Below, piece after piece: positions 31,474-42,797 of a DNA stretch of 64,000 nucleotides. The notes below the pieces were generated by a model that was not told the origin of the DNA, did not search any database, and saw only the letters and a list, made by a program, of their open reading frames with translations. Location of the stretch: NCBI RefSeq assembly GCF_002885975.1, contig NZ_POSP01000004.1:558001-622000 (forward strand), written 5' to 3'. A program made the position numbers and the translations under genes. The number at the start of each line of letters is the position of its first letter. The stretch's first letter is position 1. The stretch comes from Paucibacter aquatile (GTDB taxonomy: Bacteria > Pseudomonadota > Gammaproteobacteria > Burkholderiales > Burkholderiaceae_C).

Positions 31474-31535
31474 CATGTCCCCCGGTGCCCGACGTTGTCG
31501 GGCACCTCCTCCTTTACTTCACTTCGCAGAGCACC
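31474..31535. repeat. Left arm of structured inverted repeat, with internal hairpin
   Basis: The arm begins CATGTCCCCCGG and ends CCTCCTCCTTTACTTCACTTCG. Between these conserved blocks is a perfect 10-base-pair hairpin (31484-31493 with 31497-31506, loop GTT). The right arm at 31611-31667 repeats the same blocks in opposite orientation with a different but still pairing hairpin. It sits in the gap between two genes that point towards each other. Confidence 0.8.
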
Positions 31536-31562
31536 CAGCCGTCCCGATCCAGCAAGGTCTGA

Positions 31563-31586
31563 CGTCTTCGGCGAAAGCGCCAGACG
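31563..31586. repeat. Central hairpin between the two inverted repeat arms
   Basis: CGTCT at 31563-31567 pairs with AGACG at 31582-31586, and GGCG at 31570-31573 pairs with CGCC at 31578-31581, with a TC bulge and a 4-base loop. It sits midway between the two arms and adds to the impression of a folded RNA or a composite REP-like element. Confidence 0.55.
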
Positions 31587-31610
31587 GTGGCTCTGACAAG
31601 GGGTGTCGGG

Positions 31611-31667
31611 TGAGTGCTGAAGCGAAGTAAAGGAGGAGGTCCGCGCGAAGCGCGGGCCGGGGGACAT
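31611..31667. repeat. Right arm of structured inverted repeat, with internal hairpin
   Basis: Read on the minus strand this arm starts CATGTCCCCCGG and continues to CCTCCTCCTTTACTTCGCTTC, the same blocks as the left arm. The internal hairpin is 31638-31646 with 31650-31658 around a GAA loop (one G-T wobble). Its stem sequence is unrelated to the left one, yet complementarity is kept. A REP/BIME-like or MITE-like origin is possible. Confidence 0.8.
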
Positions 31668-31758
31668 GAGCGGAAGCACTCATCCGACGCCCCTTGGCAC
31701 CAGCACAACCCTCAACGTCGACAAAGTGCCGGCTGCCGCCCTCCCAGCCGGGCCGGAG

Positions 31759-32676
31759 TCAGTAGCGCTTGTTCGACAGCTCCGCCAGGATTTCGCCGTA
31801 GATGCGGTAGCGTGAGGCGCTGATCTGACCGGCATCCACGGCTTCGCGCACGCCGCAGCCGGGCTCGTGCTGGTGGCTGCAGTTGTAGAAGCGGCAGTGG
31901 TCGGCGTGGGCGCTGAGGTCGGGCATCAGGCGGGCGAGGGCGGCCGGGTCGATCTGGTGCAGGCCGAATTCCTGAAAGCCGGGCGAATCGATCAAGGCGC
32001 TCTCGCGCTGGGCATCGACCCAGTACCACTGCGTGGTGGTCGTGGTGTGGCGGCCTGAGTTCAGAGCCACCGAGATATCACCGACCTGGGCCTTGGCGTC
32101 GGGCACCAGCAGATTGATCAAGGTGCTCTTGCCGGTGCCGCTGGGCCCCAGCACAAAGCTGCGCTTGCCTTGCAGCCAGGGCAGCAACTGGGCGCGCGCG
32201 GCGTCGGGCTCGGCCTTCATGGCCAGTTCCATCATCGGCAGGCCCATGGCGCGGTAAGGCGTCAGGCGTTCGCGGGCATGGGCCGTGCCGGGCAGATCGG
32301 TCTTGTTCAGCGCAATCGTGGTGGCGATGCCGGCGCTTTCGGCCGCGATCATGGCGCGGCAGAGCTGGCTCTCGCTGAACACCGGCTCCACTGCCACCAG
32401 GATCAGCAACTGGTCCAGGTTGGCGGCGAAGCTCTTGGTCTTCCATTCGTCCTGGCGGAACAGCAGGTTGCGGCGCGGCTCCACCGCTTCGATCACCCCC
32501 TCGTCTGAGCCGGACGGGGCCCAACGCACCTGATCCCCCACCACACAATCGCTTTTCTTGCCGCGCGGGTGGCAGACCCGGCGCTGGCCCTCGGCGTCCT
32601 CGACGATGTAGTGCCGGCCGTGGCCGCGCACCACCAGGCCCAGGTCCAGCTGCGCAAACTTGCCGGCCTGGCTCAC
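31759..32676 (-). CDS. rsgA: Ribosome small-subunit-dependent GTPase A
   Basis: A 305-residue circularly permuted GTPase that helps late 30S subunit maturation. Domain order is OB-fold (GLVVRGHGRHYIVED), then the GTPase with permuted motif order: NKTD (124-127), GPSGTGKS (177-184), and DSPGFQEFGL, followed by the C-terminal zinc knuckle CRFYNCSHQHEPGC. The start is GTG at 32676 and overlaps the upstream M48 protease stop in a GTGA sequence, so the two are translationally coupled. Confidence 0.96.
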   Translation of the reverse strand: MSQAGKFAQLDLGLVVRGHGRHYIVEDAEGQRRVCHPRGKKSDCVVGDQVRWAPSGSDEGVIEAVEPRRNLLFRQDEWKTKSFAANLDQLLILVAVEPVFSESQLCRAMIAAESAGIATTIALNKTDLPGTAHARERLTPYRAMGLPMMELAMKAEPDAARAQLLPWLQGKRSFVLGPSGTGKSTLINLLVPDAKAQVGDISVALNSGRHTTTTTQWYWVDAQRESALIDSPGFQEFGLHQIDPAALARLMPDLSAHADHCRFYNCSHQHEPGCGVREAVDAGQISASRYRIYGEILAELSNKRY

Positions 32677-34007
32677 GAGGCCGCCCCTTGCAAGGCCACC
32701 GGCGCCGCCGTGCCCGAGGGCTGGCGGGCGATGGCGGCCAGGCGTTCGCTGGCCGGCGGGTGCGAGTAGTAGAAGGCGGCGTAGACCGGGTCTGGCGTCA
32801 AGGTGCCCGCATTGTCCTCATGCAGCTTGAGCAGGGCCGAGGACAGCTCCGTGCCGCTGGCATGGGCGCAGGCATAGGCATCGGCCTGAAACTCGTCACG
32901 GCGCGACATCCGGCTGCCCAGCGGCGTGAAGAAGAAGCTGAACACCGGCACCACCAGCATGAAGAGAAGCAGGGCCAGCGCGTCGTTCGGCGCCGCCATA
33001 TTGGGCTGCACGTTGAAGGCGATGTAGAAGCCCGCCTGCGTGCCCAGCCAGCCCAGCAGGGCAAAGCCGGCCAGGCTCAGTGCAAACATCGTCAGCATGC
33101 GCTTGAGCACGTGGCGGTGCTTGAAATGGCCCAGCTCATGGGCCAGCACCGCCTCGACCTCGCTGCCGTTGAGGCGCTGCAGCAAGGTGTCGAAGAACAC
33201 CACCCGCTTGGCCGGGCCGAAGCCGGTGAAATAGGCATTGCCATGGGCCGAGCGGCGGCTGCCATCCATCACGAACAGGCCTTGCGAAGCAAAGCCGCAG
33301 CGCTGCATCAGGCCCTCGACGCGCGCTTTCAGCGCTTCGTCGGGCAAGGGCGTGAACTTGTTGAACAGAGGCGCGATCACGGTGGGGTAGAGCACCAGGA
33401 TCAGCAGATTGAAGCCCATCCAGCTGCCCCAGGCCCACAGCCACCACATGCTGCCAGCCGTGCCCATCAGCCAGAGGATCATGGCGGCGATCGGCAGGCC
33501 AATCAGAGCGCCAACCAGGGCGCCCTTCAGCGCATCGGCCACATAGAGCTTGAGCGTCATGCGGTTGAAGCCGAAGCGCTGTTCGATGCGAAAGGTGTTG
33601 TACAGCTCCCAGGGCAGGTCCAGCAGGCTGCCGACCAGGGTGAACGCCACCAGCAGGCTGAGCTGATAGACCATGGGGCCGAAGCGCTCGGCCGTGGCCG
33701 CATGCACCCAGCTGTTGAGCAGATCGAGGCCGCCGAGCAGGGTCCAGGCCAGCAGCAGGGCGCTGTCAAAGGCCAGGTTCAGCAGGCCGAAGCGGCTGCG
33801 CGCCACGGTGTAGTCGGCGGCTTTCTGGTGCGCGGCCAGAGGCACGGTGGCGGCAAAAGCGGCCGGCACCGCGCCGCGGTGCTGCATCACATGGCGCACC
33901 TGGCGGCTGCTCAACCAGAATTTCAGGCCCAGGGACAGCAGCAGGGCCAGGGCAAAGGCCAGGCTCAGCATCGTGGGGTGGAGGGTCGGGGAAAGGCTTG
34001 CAAACAT
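32673..34007 (-). CDS. M48 family zinc metalloprotease, Ste24/CAAX protease-like
   Basis: About 444 residues from the ATG at 34007 (an ATG at 33971 is an alternative; neither has a clear Shine-Dalgarno). Seven or so hydrophobic helices and the catalytic HEXXH in [13 protein letters not shown] identify a Ste24-type membrane protease; the third ligand is the Glu in [11 protein letters not shown]. The segment [14 protein letters not shown] and LILYP-type region ([19 protein letters not shown]) are family hallmarks. Bacterial members act in membrane protein quality control; CAAX processing is not expected. It is coupled to rsgA and divergent from orn. Confidence 0.93.
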   Translation of the reverse strand: MFASLSPTLHPTMLSLAFALALLLSLGLKFWLSSRQVRHVMQHRGAVPAAFAATVPLAAHQKAADYTVARSRFGLLNLAFDSALLLAWTLLGGLDLLNSWVHAATAERFGPMVYQLSLLVAFTLVGSLLDLPWELYNTFRIEQRFGFNRMTLKLYVADALKGALVGALIGLPIAAMILWLMGTAGSMWWLWAWGSWMGFNLLILVLYPTVIAPLFNKFTPLPDEALKARVEGLMQRCGFASQGLFVMDGSRRSAHGNAYFTGFGPAKRVVFFDTLLQRLNGSEVEAVLAHELGHFKHRHVLKRMLTMFALSLAGFALLGWLGTQAGFYIAFNVQPNMAAPNDALALLLFMLVVPVFSFFFTPLGSRMSRRDEFQADAYACAHASGTELSSALLKLHEDNAGTLTPDPVYAAFYYSHPPASERLAAIARQPSGTAAPVALQGAAS

Positions 34008-34066
34008 GGGTGGCAAGTGTAGGGCTGCGACAATGCGGCGCACTGATTGCATTGAAAGCCCTGCCC

Positions 34067-34657
34067 ATGAGCGACCTGACCCCTTCCGCCCCGGCCGACG
34101 CCGCGCCCCTGCTGCCCATCAAGGACCAGAACCTGATCTGGATCGACCTGGAAATGACCGGCCTCTACCCCGAGACCGACCGCATCATCGAGATCGCCGT
34201 GGTGGTCACCGACGCGCAGCTCAATGTGCGGGTCGAAGGCCCGGTGTTTGCCATCCACCAGAGTGACGAGACCCTGGACAAGATGGACGCCTGGAACAAG
34301 GGCACGCATGGCAAGAGCGGCCTGATCGACCGCGTCAAGGCCTCCACCATCAGCGAGGACGAGGCTGTGGCCCAGACCATCGCTTTCCTGAAGCAGTATG
34401 TGCCGGCCGGCAAATCGCCCATGTGCGGCAACAGCATCTGCCAGGACCGCCGTTTCTTGGCCAACTACATGCCCAAGCTGGAAGAGTTCTTCCACTACCG
34501 CAACCTCGATGTGTCCACGCTCAAGGAGCTGGCACGCCGCTGGAAGCCCGGCATCCTCGATGGATTCAAGAAGGCCCAGGCTCACACGGCCCTGGCCGAC
34601 ATCCACGAGTCCATCGATGAGCTGGCTTATTACCGCGAGCACTTCCTGTCTCTTTGA
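34067..34657 (+). CDS. orn: Oligoribonuclease
   Basis: A 196-residue DEDDh 3'-5' exonuclease that degrades short RNA, including pGpG from cyclic di-GMP turnover. Active-site motifs are [32 protein letters not shown] and [11 protein letters not shown]. The ATG at 34067 (MSDLTPSAP) is preferred; the N-terminus carries about 15 extra residues compared with E. coli. It is divergent from the M48 protease gene with 59 bases between starts. Confidence 0.96.
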   Translation: MSDLTPSAPADAAPLLPIKDQNLIWIDLEMTGLYPETDRIIEIAVVVTDAQLNVRVEGPVFAIHQSDETLDKMDAWNKGTHGKSGLIDRVKASTISEDEAVAQTIAFLKQYVPAGKSPMCGNSICQDRRFLANYMPKLEEFFHYRNLDVSTLKELARRWKPGILDGFKKAQAHTALADIHESIDELAYYREHFLSL

Positions 34658-34707
34658 TCCCTCTCGCTTTCATCCTCCAGCCATGTTCTTGAGCAGGATG
34701 GCGGCCC

Positions 34708-36552
34708 ATGGCTGAGTCCGCGGCGCCCTTGGCCGCCGGACTCTGGGCGGCATTTGATTTCCCGCGCCACCCGCTGGCGCGTGAAGACGGCGAACGGGTG
34801 CGGGGCGCTTTTTACGCGCCGCCGGCGCGCTGGCTGCGTGCCCATGCCGCCGATGAAGTGGCCGCCGTGCTGGATGCCGCGCATGCGGCCAGCCGTGCCG
34901 GCGCCTGGGTGTTGGGCGGCCTGCGCTACGAAGCGGCGGCCGCGCTCGACCCGGCGCTGCGCACCCAGTCCGCGGGCAGCGCGCCACTGGCCGAGTTCGC
35001 GGTGTACGAGCAAGCGCCGCAGCCCTGGCCCGATGCCGCGGCGGCATCGTCCGACTTGCTCACCGAAAGCTGGGCCGACGCTCAGGACGAGGTGGCCGAG
35101 TCGGTGCAGATCGAGCGCATCCGCGAGTGGATTCGCAGCGGTGACTGCTACCAGGTCAACCTGACCACGCGGCTGCAGTCCCGCCTGTCGCCTGGGGTCG
35201 ATCTGGCCACCTTTTTCCTGGCCTTGCATCGCAGCCAGCCCGGCGGCTTCTCGCTGTTCCTGCGCGAGGCGGGGGTGGCCAGCGTGTCGCCCGAGTTGTT
35301 CTTTGACTGGCGGCCCGTGCCCGATGCCCAGCACAGCTGGCTTCTGGCCGCCCAGCCCATGAAAGGCACGGCGGCGCGCGGCCGCGATGTGGTGGAAGAC
35401 GAGGCGGCCCAGGCCCATCTGCGCACCAGCGAAAAAGAGCGGGCCGAGAACCTGATGATCGTGGACCTGCTGCGCAACGACATCGGCCGCGTGGCCCAGC
35501 TTGGCAGCGTGCGTGTGCCGCGTTTGTTCGAGCTGCATGCCTTGCCGACCGTCTGGCAGATGACCTCCACCATCAGCGCCGTCAGCCGGCCGCGTCTGCG
35601 CTTGTCGGAGCTGTTCGCGGCCCTGTTTCCGTGCGGTTCGGTGACCGGTGCGCCGAAAGTGCGGGCCATGCAGATCATTGCCGAGCTGGAGCCGCAGCCG
35701 CGCGGCTGGTATTGCGGCGCGCTGGGCCTGTTGCAGCCCGGCGGCGTGGCCACCTTCAACGTGCCGATCCGTACGGTGGAGCAGGGCGTGGGCGCCGATG
35801 CCGCCCCTCTGTCGGCCGGCGTCGGCAGCGCCATCACGCTCGATTCCGAAGCTGCGGCCGAGGTGGCCGAGTGGCGAGCCAAGGCGCGCTTTCTGCTGCG
35901 GGCCCAGGCGCCGGTGGCGGCGCTGGAAACTCTGCGACTCTCGGGGGGGCAGTGGGTGCGGCTGAGCGGCCATCTGGCCCGTTTGCAGCGCACCTGCCAG
36001 CATTTCGGGCTCAAGCCCAAGCTGCCCGATGTGCGCGCCGCATTGGCCGATCTGGCGGCCGCGCATGCCCAGGGTGAATGGCGGGTGCGGCTCACGTTCT
36101 GCGCACAAGCGGGCCTGCAAATGCGCGCCACGCCGCTGGAGCCGACACCAAATTGCGTGATACTCGCGCTGGCTGCACATGCCATCGCCTCGCAAGGGGC
36201 GGCGGCCGAGTTCATCCAGCACAAGACCACGCGGCGCGAGGTGTACGAGGCCTTCGCTGCGACCAAGCCCGCTGGGGCATTTGATGTCTTGCTGTGGAAC
36301 GAGGCCGGGGAACTGACCGAGTGCAGCTTTGGCAATATCGCCGTGCAAATTGAGGGGCAGTGGTTGACGCCACGCCTGCAAGCCGGGCTTCTGCCCGGTG
36401 TCTACCGAGAAGAACTGCTGCAAGAAGGGCGGCTGCGCGAGGCGCAGCTGATGAAGAGCGATCTGAAGCGCGCCCAAGCCCTTGCATTTTTTAACAGCCT
36501 GCGCGGCTGGTGTCCTGCCAGCCTGCTGAACCCGGGTGAGCTGCCGCTCTGA
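34708..36552 (+). CDS. pabB: Aminodeoxychorismate synthase I / aminodeoxychorismate lyase fusion
   Basis: A 614-residue bifunctional PabB-PabC protein for p-aminobenzoate synthesis in the folate pathway. Residues ~1-400 form the chorismate-binding PabB part: [22 protein letters not shown] with the catalytic Lys (~219), [20 protein letters not shown], and [15 protein letters not shown]. Residues ~410-614 form a PLP-dependent PabC-like lyase: [30 protein letters not shown] with the PLP Lys (~506) and [10 protein letters not shown]. This fused arrangement is known in many proteobacteria. The next gene starts 72 bases downstream on the same strand. Confidence 0.94.
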   Translation: MAESAAPLAAGLWAAFDFPRHPLAREDGERVRGAFYAPPARWLRAHAADEVAAVLDAAHAASRAGAWVLGGLRYEAAAALDPALRTQSAGSAPLAEFAVYEQAPQPWPDAAAASSDLLTESWADAQDEVAESVQIERIREWIRSGDCYQVNLTTRLQSRLSPGVDLATFFLALHRSQPGGFSLFLREAGVASVSPELFFDWRPVPDAQHSWLLAAQPMKGTAARGRDVVEDEAAQAHLRTSEKERAENLMIVDLLRNDIGRVAQLGSVRVPRLFELHALPTVWQMTSTISAVSRPRLRLSELFAALFPCGSVTGAPKVRAMQIIAELEPQPRGWYCGALGLLQPGGVATFNVPIRTVEQGVGADAAPLSAGVGSAITLDSEAAAEVAEWRAKARFLLRAQAPVAALETLRLSGGQWVRLSGHLARLQRTCQHFGLKPKLPDVRAALADLAAAHAQGEWRVRLTFCAQAGLQMRATPLEPTPNCVILALAAHAIASQGAAAEFIQHKTTRREVYEAFAATKPAGAFDVLLWNEAGELTECSFGNIAVQIEGQWLTPRLQAGLLPGVYREELLQEGRLREAQLMKSDLKRAQALAFFNSLRGWCPASLLNPGELPL

Positions 36553-36624
36553 ATGAAACAAGAAGCGCGAGCAATGTGTTGCGCTCACGGCCTCACCCTG
36601 TTGCGACCATTTGACTGAATCCCC

Positions 36625-39591
36625 ATGGCTACCAAAACCCAAGCACGCACTGCCGCCGCCAAGCCGGCCGCAGCGGCCAAGAAAACAGCGCCCAAGACGG
36701 CGATCAAGGTTGCGCCCGCCAAGAAAGCCAAGGCTGCGGCCGTGACCGAGGCGGTGGCCCCGAGCGCTGTGGCCAAGAAGTCGGCCCCCGCCAAAGCGGC
36801 GCCCAAAAAGGCGGAAGCCACAAAGGCAGCGGCCAAGAAGACCGTGGCCACGAAGGCGGTGGCCAACCGCGCGGTGACCGCCGAAGCGCCCGCGAAGAAG
36901 ACGAGCATCAAGCCCGCCGTCAAGGCGGAAGCCAAGGCGCCCAGCAAGGTGGCTGCCAAGACTGCGCCGGCCAAGAAGGCGGCACCCGCCAAGAAAGCCG
37001 CTGCCGCCCCGAAGGCTGGCAGCGAGCCCGTCGTGGCGAGCAAGAAGGCTGTCAAGACCGCTCAAGTAGCCAAGGCCACCAAGGTCGCTGAAGCCCCCGC
37101 TGCCAAGTCAGCGCGCAAGGCGGCGGCCTCCAAGACCGTGAGCACAGCACCCGCGACCGCCGAGCCTCTTGCCGCTGCGGTCAAGACGGCCAGCAAGAAG
37201 ACAACCAAGCGCGCAGCCGCCACCGCCGAGCCGGTCAGCGCTCCGGCACCTGCGCCTGCGAAGTCAGCCACCAAGGCTCGCAAGAAGAAGGCGGAGCTGG
37301 AGGTGCAAGCTCCTGCTCCTGCTGAGGTTCAGGCTGCCGCCAAGCCTGTCAAAACGACGGCGGCCAAGGCCAAGAAGAAGCCTGCGGCGGTGAGTGTGGA
37401 CGCTGAAACTCCACCGGCTCCAGCGGCTCCTGCAGCTGCTCCGGTCTCGCCCGCCGCGCCTGCTGCTCCGGCCCCAGCCAAGGCACAGCAATCTCAACGC
37501 AAGAACGGCAAATCAAAGCCGGCTGCGACTTCGACCCGCACTGCGCCGAAACAGCCGCAAGCGCCGCAAGCAGTGCCCGCTGTGCAGTCGGCGCCAGTCG
37601 AGGCTCCGGCTCCGAAGCCTGCGCCCGCGCCAGCCCCTCGGTTCATCTTGGAGGCCCGCAGCGATCGCCTGTTCGGCCGCTACGAGGTGCAAGCCATCGA
37701 GGGCGGTGAGCGCTGGCAGCTGAGTCTGCGTGGCCCGCGTGCCCGCGATCTGCAGTGCAGCTGCCGCAGCTTTGCACTCAGCGATCCGGCCGGCTGCGAG
37801 CATGGCCAGTTCCTGCTCACCCAGCTGCGCGATCGCCTGGCGGCCGGTTGGCAGGCCGAGCACAGCGAACTGGACCTCGGCGGCGGCGCCCGTCGCCAGC
37901 TGGTCTGGCGTGCTTCGCCCTCCTGCCCGGAGGCGCTGGCGGCCGAGGTTCAAGCCGTGCTGCGTGGCATTGCTCAGGGCAAGCTGGCGGGCGCCAGCGC
38001 CGTGGCCGGGCTGCTGAGCCAGGCGGCCGAGGCCGGCCATGAGTTGCGGGTGTCGGACGCTGTCTGGCAACACCTGGCCCTGGCCGCCGATGCGGCTGAG
38101 CGGGTGCGCCTGTTGGGTCAGGCCTATCCGCAGCTGTTTGACAGCGAGGGCTTGCGCAATCTTTTGAAGTTGCCGCTGCCGCATTACCAGCTGGAGGCGG
38201 CCCTGTTCGCCGCCTGCGCGGGCCGCAGCCTGGTGGCCGACGATCTGGGTCTGGGCCTCTACGCCCCGGCGCTGGGTACGGCCGAGCTGATGCTGCGTCA
38301 CTTTGGCGTGGAGCGCGTGCTGCTGCTGTGCGCGGAGTCGGCACAGACCCGCTGGCTCAGCGAGGCGCAAAGCCTGAGCCACCGCCGCGCCAGCCTGATC
38401 TGGGGCGATGCAGCGGCGCGGCGCGAGCAACTGGCCGCCGCCGGCGAGATCAAGATTGCCGCGCTCAACACCCTGGCCCAGGATCTGGATGCGCTGCAAG
38501 CGCATGGCGCCGATCTCGTCATCGTCGACGAAGCTCAGCGCCTGGATGCGGCCACGCTGGAGCGCCTCCAGCAGCTCGATGCGCGCGGCGGCTTTGTGCT
38601 GATGCTGAGCAGCCAGCTGCTCAACAGCCAGCCGCAAATCCTGTTGCCCCTGGTGGAGCTGCTGGATTGCCACCGCCAAGGCCCGTTGGCCGATTTCCTG
38701 GCCGAGCATGTGCACCGCGACGGCTCGGGCCGCGTGACCGGCTTCATGTCGCTGGGCGATGTGGACGAGACCCTGGAGCGCCTGGTGTTCAGCCGCGCCA
38801 AGGCCGAGCTGCTGCCCAATCTGCCGCTGGCCCTGGTGCAGCTGCGCGCTGTGCCGTTGAGCGAAGCGCAGCAGGCCCTGCAAGCGCCGCTGCTGGCCAG
38901 CCTTCGCCAGGCGGTGGCGCGCTGGCAGCGCAGCGGCTTTGTCTCGGGCGCGGAGCAGTTGCAACTCAAGCGCACGGTGCAAGCCCTGCGCCGCCTGGCC
39001 ATCAGCCCGCAGCTGCTGGACGATGCCGCGGAACCTGGCCGTCAGGCCGAGGCGCCCAAGCTGCTGGCCGTGGCGGCCGTGGCCCGCGAGCTGCAGGGCA
39101 AGGCCCTGGATCGCCTCTGGGTTTGCAGCCAGTGGGACGACGCGCTCGCCCAGCTGCAGCCGGTGCTGCAATCGGCCGGCATTGCGCAGGTTGCCATTCC
39201 GGCCTCGCTGCCACTGGCGCAGCGCCGGGCTCTGGCCGAGCGCTGGCGCCAGGATGCGCGCGCCAGCGTGCTGCTGTGCAGCGATGCAGCGGCGCAAGGC
39301 CTGGATCTGCAGGTGCCGCGCTGCGGCCTGCTCAATCTGGAGCTGGCCTGGGGTGAAGCGGTGCTGGAAGAGCGCCTGAGTCGCGTGGCCGATGAGGACT
39401 CGCGCGGCCTGCCGCTGATCCAGCTGCAGGCGCAAAGCGGTTTCGAAGCCGCCTTGCTGCAGCTGCAAGACACCCGTGAGGCCATGCCGGCCTGCAGCCT
39501 GGACGGTGACGCCGGCCTGCAACTGCTGCAGGGCGAGGCCTTGGCCGACTACCTCTCGGCCCTGGCGGCTTTGCTGGACCTGGTGGCCTGA
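36625..39591 (+). CDS. Histone H1-like tail fused to SWIM and degenerate SNF2-like domains
   Basis: A 988-residue protein. Residues 1 to ~335 are Ala/Lys/Pro-rich with AAKK and APAKKA repeats, like bacterial histone H1-like or AlgP tails, and should bind DNA. A SWIM zinc finger follows: Cys378, Cys380, Cys391, His393 (CSC...CEH). Residues ~520-985 keep the outline of a SNF2 helicase: [10 protein letters not shown] where active enzymes have ADDMGLGKT, DEAQ at 635-638, an AQGLDLQVP motif-V-like segment, and [21 protein letters not shown] at the motif VI position. The Walker A Lys-Thr pair is replaced by Leu545-Tyr546, the motif III Gly-Thr-Pro is gone, and the HRIGQ segment is altered, so ATP hydrolysis is doubtful. 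Function unknown; a nucleoid-binding scaffold is a reasonable guess. A terminator follows. Confidence 0.88.
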   Translation: MATKTQARTAAAKPAAAAKKTAPKTAIKVAPAKKAKAAAVTEAVAPSAVAKKSAPAKAAPKKAEATKAAAKKTVATKAVANRAVTAEAPAKKTSIKPAVKAEAKAPSKVAAKTAPAKKAAPAKKAAAAPKAGSEPVVASKKAVKTAQVAKATKVAEAPAAKSARKAAASKTVSTAPATAEPLAAAVKTASKKTTKRAAATAEPVSAPAPAPAKSATKARKKKAELEVQAPAPAEVQAAAKPVKTTAAKAKKKPAAVSVDAETPPAPAAPAAAPVSPAAPAAPAPAKAQQSQRKNGKSKPAATSTRTAPKQPQAPQAVPAVQSAPVEAPAPKPAPAPAPRFILEARSDRLFGRYEVQAIEGGERWQLSLRGPRARDLQCSCRSFALSDPAGCEHGQFLLTQLRDRLAAGWQAEHSELDLGGGARRQLVWRASPSCPEALAAEVQAVLRGIAQGKLAGASAVAGLLSQAAEAGHELRVSDAVWQHLALAADAAERVRLLGQAYPQLFDSEGLRNLLKLPLPHYQLEAALFAACAGRSLVADDLGLGLYAPALGTAELMLRHFGVERVLLLCAESAQTRWLSEAQSLSHRRASLIWGDAAARREQLAAAGEIKIAALNTLAQDLDALQAHGADLVIVDEAQRLDAATLERLQQLDARGGFVLMLSSQLLNSQPQILLPLVELLDCHRQGPLADFLAEHVHRDGSGRVTGFMSLGDVDETLERLVFSRAKAELLPNLPLALVQLRAVPLSEAQQALQAPLLASLRQAVARWQRSGFVSGAEQLQLKRTVQALRRLAISPQLLDDAAEPGRQAEAPKLLAVAAVARELQGKALDRLWVCSQWDDALAQLQPVLQSAGIAQVAIPASLPLAQRRALAERWRQDARASVLLCSDAAAQGLDLQVPRCGLLNLELAWGEAVLEERLSRVADEDSRGLPLIQLQAQSGFEAALLQLQDTREAMPACSLDGDAGLQLLQGEALADYLSALAALLDLVA

Positions 39592-39628
39592 GACAAGGCG
39601 TCAGCACAAGCGTCTTTCTGAGTGTGCG

Positions 39629-39666
39629 GCCGGTCGTGAACTTGTCACGGTCGGCTGTTTCTTCTT
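39629..39666 (+). terminator. Probable terminator after the SWIM/SNF2-like gene
   Basis: An 11-base-pair stem with two wobble pairs (39629-39639 with 39645-39655) and a 5-base loop, followed by the imperfect T tract TGTTTCTTCTT. It begins 38 bases after the stop. Confidence 0.6.
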
Positions 39667-39738
39667 GAGGCTTTCGGCGCGCAACTCAGATAAATCTGAA
39701 TTTGACGGCGCGATGAAGCTTCCGTGAAAACCCTAGTG

Positions 39739-39747
39739 TGCTATAGT
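39739..39747 (+). promoter_or_regulatory. Candidate extended -10 promoter for rhlE
   Basis: TGCTATAGT at 39739-39747 matches an extended -10 element (TGN-TATAGT). The matching -35 position holds only a weak TTCCGT-like sequence, which is usual for extended -10 promoters. Transcription from here would give rhlE a leader of almost 390 bases. Confidence 0.4.
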
Positions 39748-39753
39748 CATGGT

Positions 39754-40138
39754 CTTGCTTGCAGCTGAAGCTGTTTTGCATTTCGTTCGTCTCCTCTGAC
39801 CTCGTTCAGGCCGCTGACCACAGTCAAACACTCGTTCACGAGTTTTTGGGCATGTTGCGCTCAGTGACGCGAAATCCCGGGTACGCCCCAGGCCTCGCGA
39901 ACATCCCTCACCGGGATGGTGTGCTGAACACCCTTCGGGTTCGGTCGGCGGCGATGCCGTCGCTTTGACTGTTCCCCCGGCGCCGCACCTGGCACCAATC
40001 GGCTGGCTTTTGCCCGGCTGTCCCCTTCAAGTCCCGGTGCACGACGCGAGCTTTCTCCCAGCGACTTTACTGGCGTGACGCGCATTTTTTTCTTGCGTGG
40101 CATGCGCGTGTTTTCGTCTCGTTTTTGCGAGGCGGGGC
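39754..40138 (+). promoter_or_regulatory. Long structured 5' leader of rhlE
   Basis: No gene is visible in about 385 bases. Near the 5' side, ACTCG/CGAGT (39830-39834 with 39839-39843) followed by TTTT looks like a small attenuator. Several GC hairpins follow. At the 3' end, 40116-40121 pairs with 40128-40133 around a TTTTTG loop and covers the GAGG Shine-Dalgarno of rhlE, so translation could depend on melting it. Long leaders of this kind are known for cold-induced DEAD-box helicase and csp genes; regulation here is inference. Confidence 0.45.
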
Positions 40139-41878
<1,740 letters not shown>

Positions 41879-41945
41879 AGCTTGCGCTGCAGCGCAGCGC
41901 CTGCTGAGCGACCCGGGTTCTGACCCGGAGCTGCACTAAGATCAA

Positions 41946-41981
41946 AAGGCCCGCCAAGGTTCGTCCTGGCGGGCCTTTTTT
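41946..41981 (+). terminator. Strong intrinsic terminator after rhlE
   Basis: An 11-base-pair perfect GC-rich stem (AAGGCCCGCCA at 41946-41956 with its complement at 41967-41977), followed by TTTT. An A run before it suggests it could also work on the opposite strand. Confidence 0.88.
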
Positions 41982-42034
41982 CGTCGGCGCGACTCGCTCG
42001 CCGGGTTCACTGTTCTCTTCTTGTTTTCTTGTCC

Positions 42035-42655
42035 ATGCGCCACACCGGCATCCTGATCCAGTGGGACGACAGCAAAGGCTATGGCTTTGTGCGCTCGCCC
42101 TCGGCGCCAGACGCCAAGCTGTTCGTCCACATCCGTGATTTCGAACTGCTGACGCAACGGCCCCAGCAGGGAGAGACCTTCAGCTACGAGCTTGGTGTGG
42201 ATGGCCAGGGCAAGCGGCGGGCGGTGCGGGTGCGGCGGCCTCGGGTGGCGCCGGCCGCGCCTGCGCGGCACTCGAGCGCAAGCGCTGGTAGCGGTGGCTT
42301 GCTCCTGATCCCTGGTTTCGCTGCGGCCTATCTGAGCTGCCATCTGCTCTGGGGCCTGCCGCCGGCGTTGTGGGGCGCTTACATGGCGCTGAGCCTGGCC
42401 ACCTTCATCGTCTACGCCGGAGACAAGCGGGCCGCGCGGCTGGGGCATTGGCGGGTGCGTGAGGGCACTTTGCACGGCCTGGCTGTGGCGGGAGGCTGGC
42501 CGGGCGCTTTGCTGGCGCAGCAGCTCTTGCGCCACAAGTCCAGCAAGCCGGCGTTCCGACGCCAGTTCTGGTGGACGGTGCTGGGCAATGTCCTGGGCTT
42601 CGCGCTGCTGTTCACGCCGCTGTTCTCCTTGTTGCGCCGCCTCGCTGGCCTTTGA
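42035..42655 (+). CDS. Cold-shock domain plus DUF1294 membrane protein
   Basis: A 206-residue fusion from the ATG at 42035. Residues ~1-65 form a cold-shock domain (GILIQWDDSKGYGFVRSP and LFVHIRDFE hold RNP1- and RNP2-like motifs). A basic linker leads to a DUF1294 membrane part with about three or four helices and the family segment YAGDKRAARLGHWRVREGTLH plus GGWPGALLAQQLLRHKSSK. This domain pair is widespread in proteobacteria but its role is unknown; RNA binding at the membrane is implied. It lies just after the RhlE terminator, which places two RNA-related, probably cold-linked genes side by side. Confidence 0.92.
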   Translation: MRHTGILIQWDDSKGYGFVRSPSAPDAKLFVHIRDFELLTQRPQQGETFSYELGVDGQGKRRAVRVRRPRVAPAAPARHSSASAGSGGLLLIPGFAAAYLSCHLLWGLPPALWGAYMALSLATFIVYAGDKRAARLGHWRVREGTLHGLAVAGGWPGALLAQQLLRHKSSKPAFRRQFWWTVLGNVLGFALLFTPLFSLLRRLAGL

Positions 42656-42797
42656 GCTCGCGCCGCCGTTTGCGTCTGGCGAAACAAAGTGGGCAAAGTG
42701 GCTTAGTTTTCCGCGGCCTTGTGGCCGCAGCCGCGCTAGGCTGCTCGATCATGGATTTGCTGTCTTTTTCTCGGCCCACGGGAGCTGGGCGTCTGGC

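Noticed and set aside
37513..39522. A 669-codon antisense frame over the SWIM/SNF2-like gene, and similar long antisense frames over prsT, argG and valS
   Set aside because: All lie opposite recognisable genes and show shadow composition with no motifs or start signals.
39861..40103. Small antisense open frame in the rhlE leader
   Set aside because: No Shine-Dalgarno or recognisable motif; it looks like chance in a structured leader.
42459..42797. Upstream extension of the GGDEF-EAL frame, overlapping the DUF1294 gene
   Set aside because: The overlap is with a well-supported gene and the extension is Arg/Cys/Ser-rich shadow sequence.
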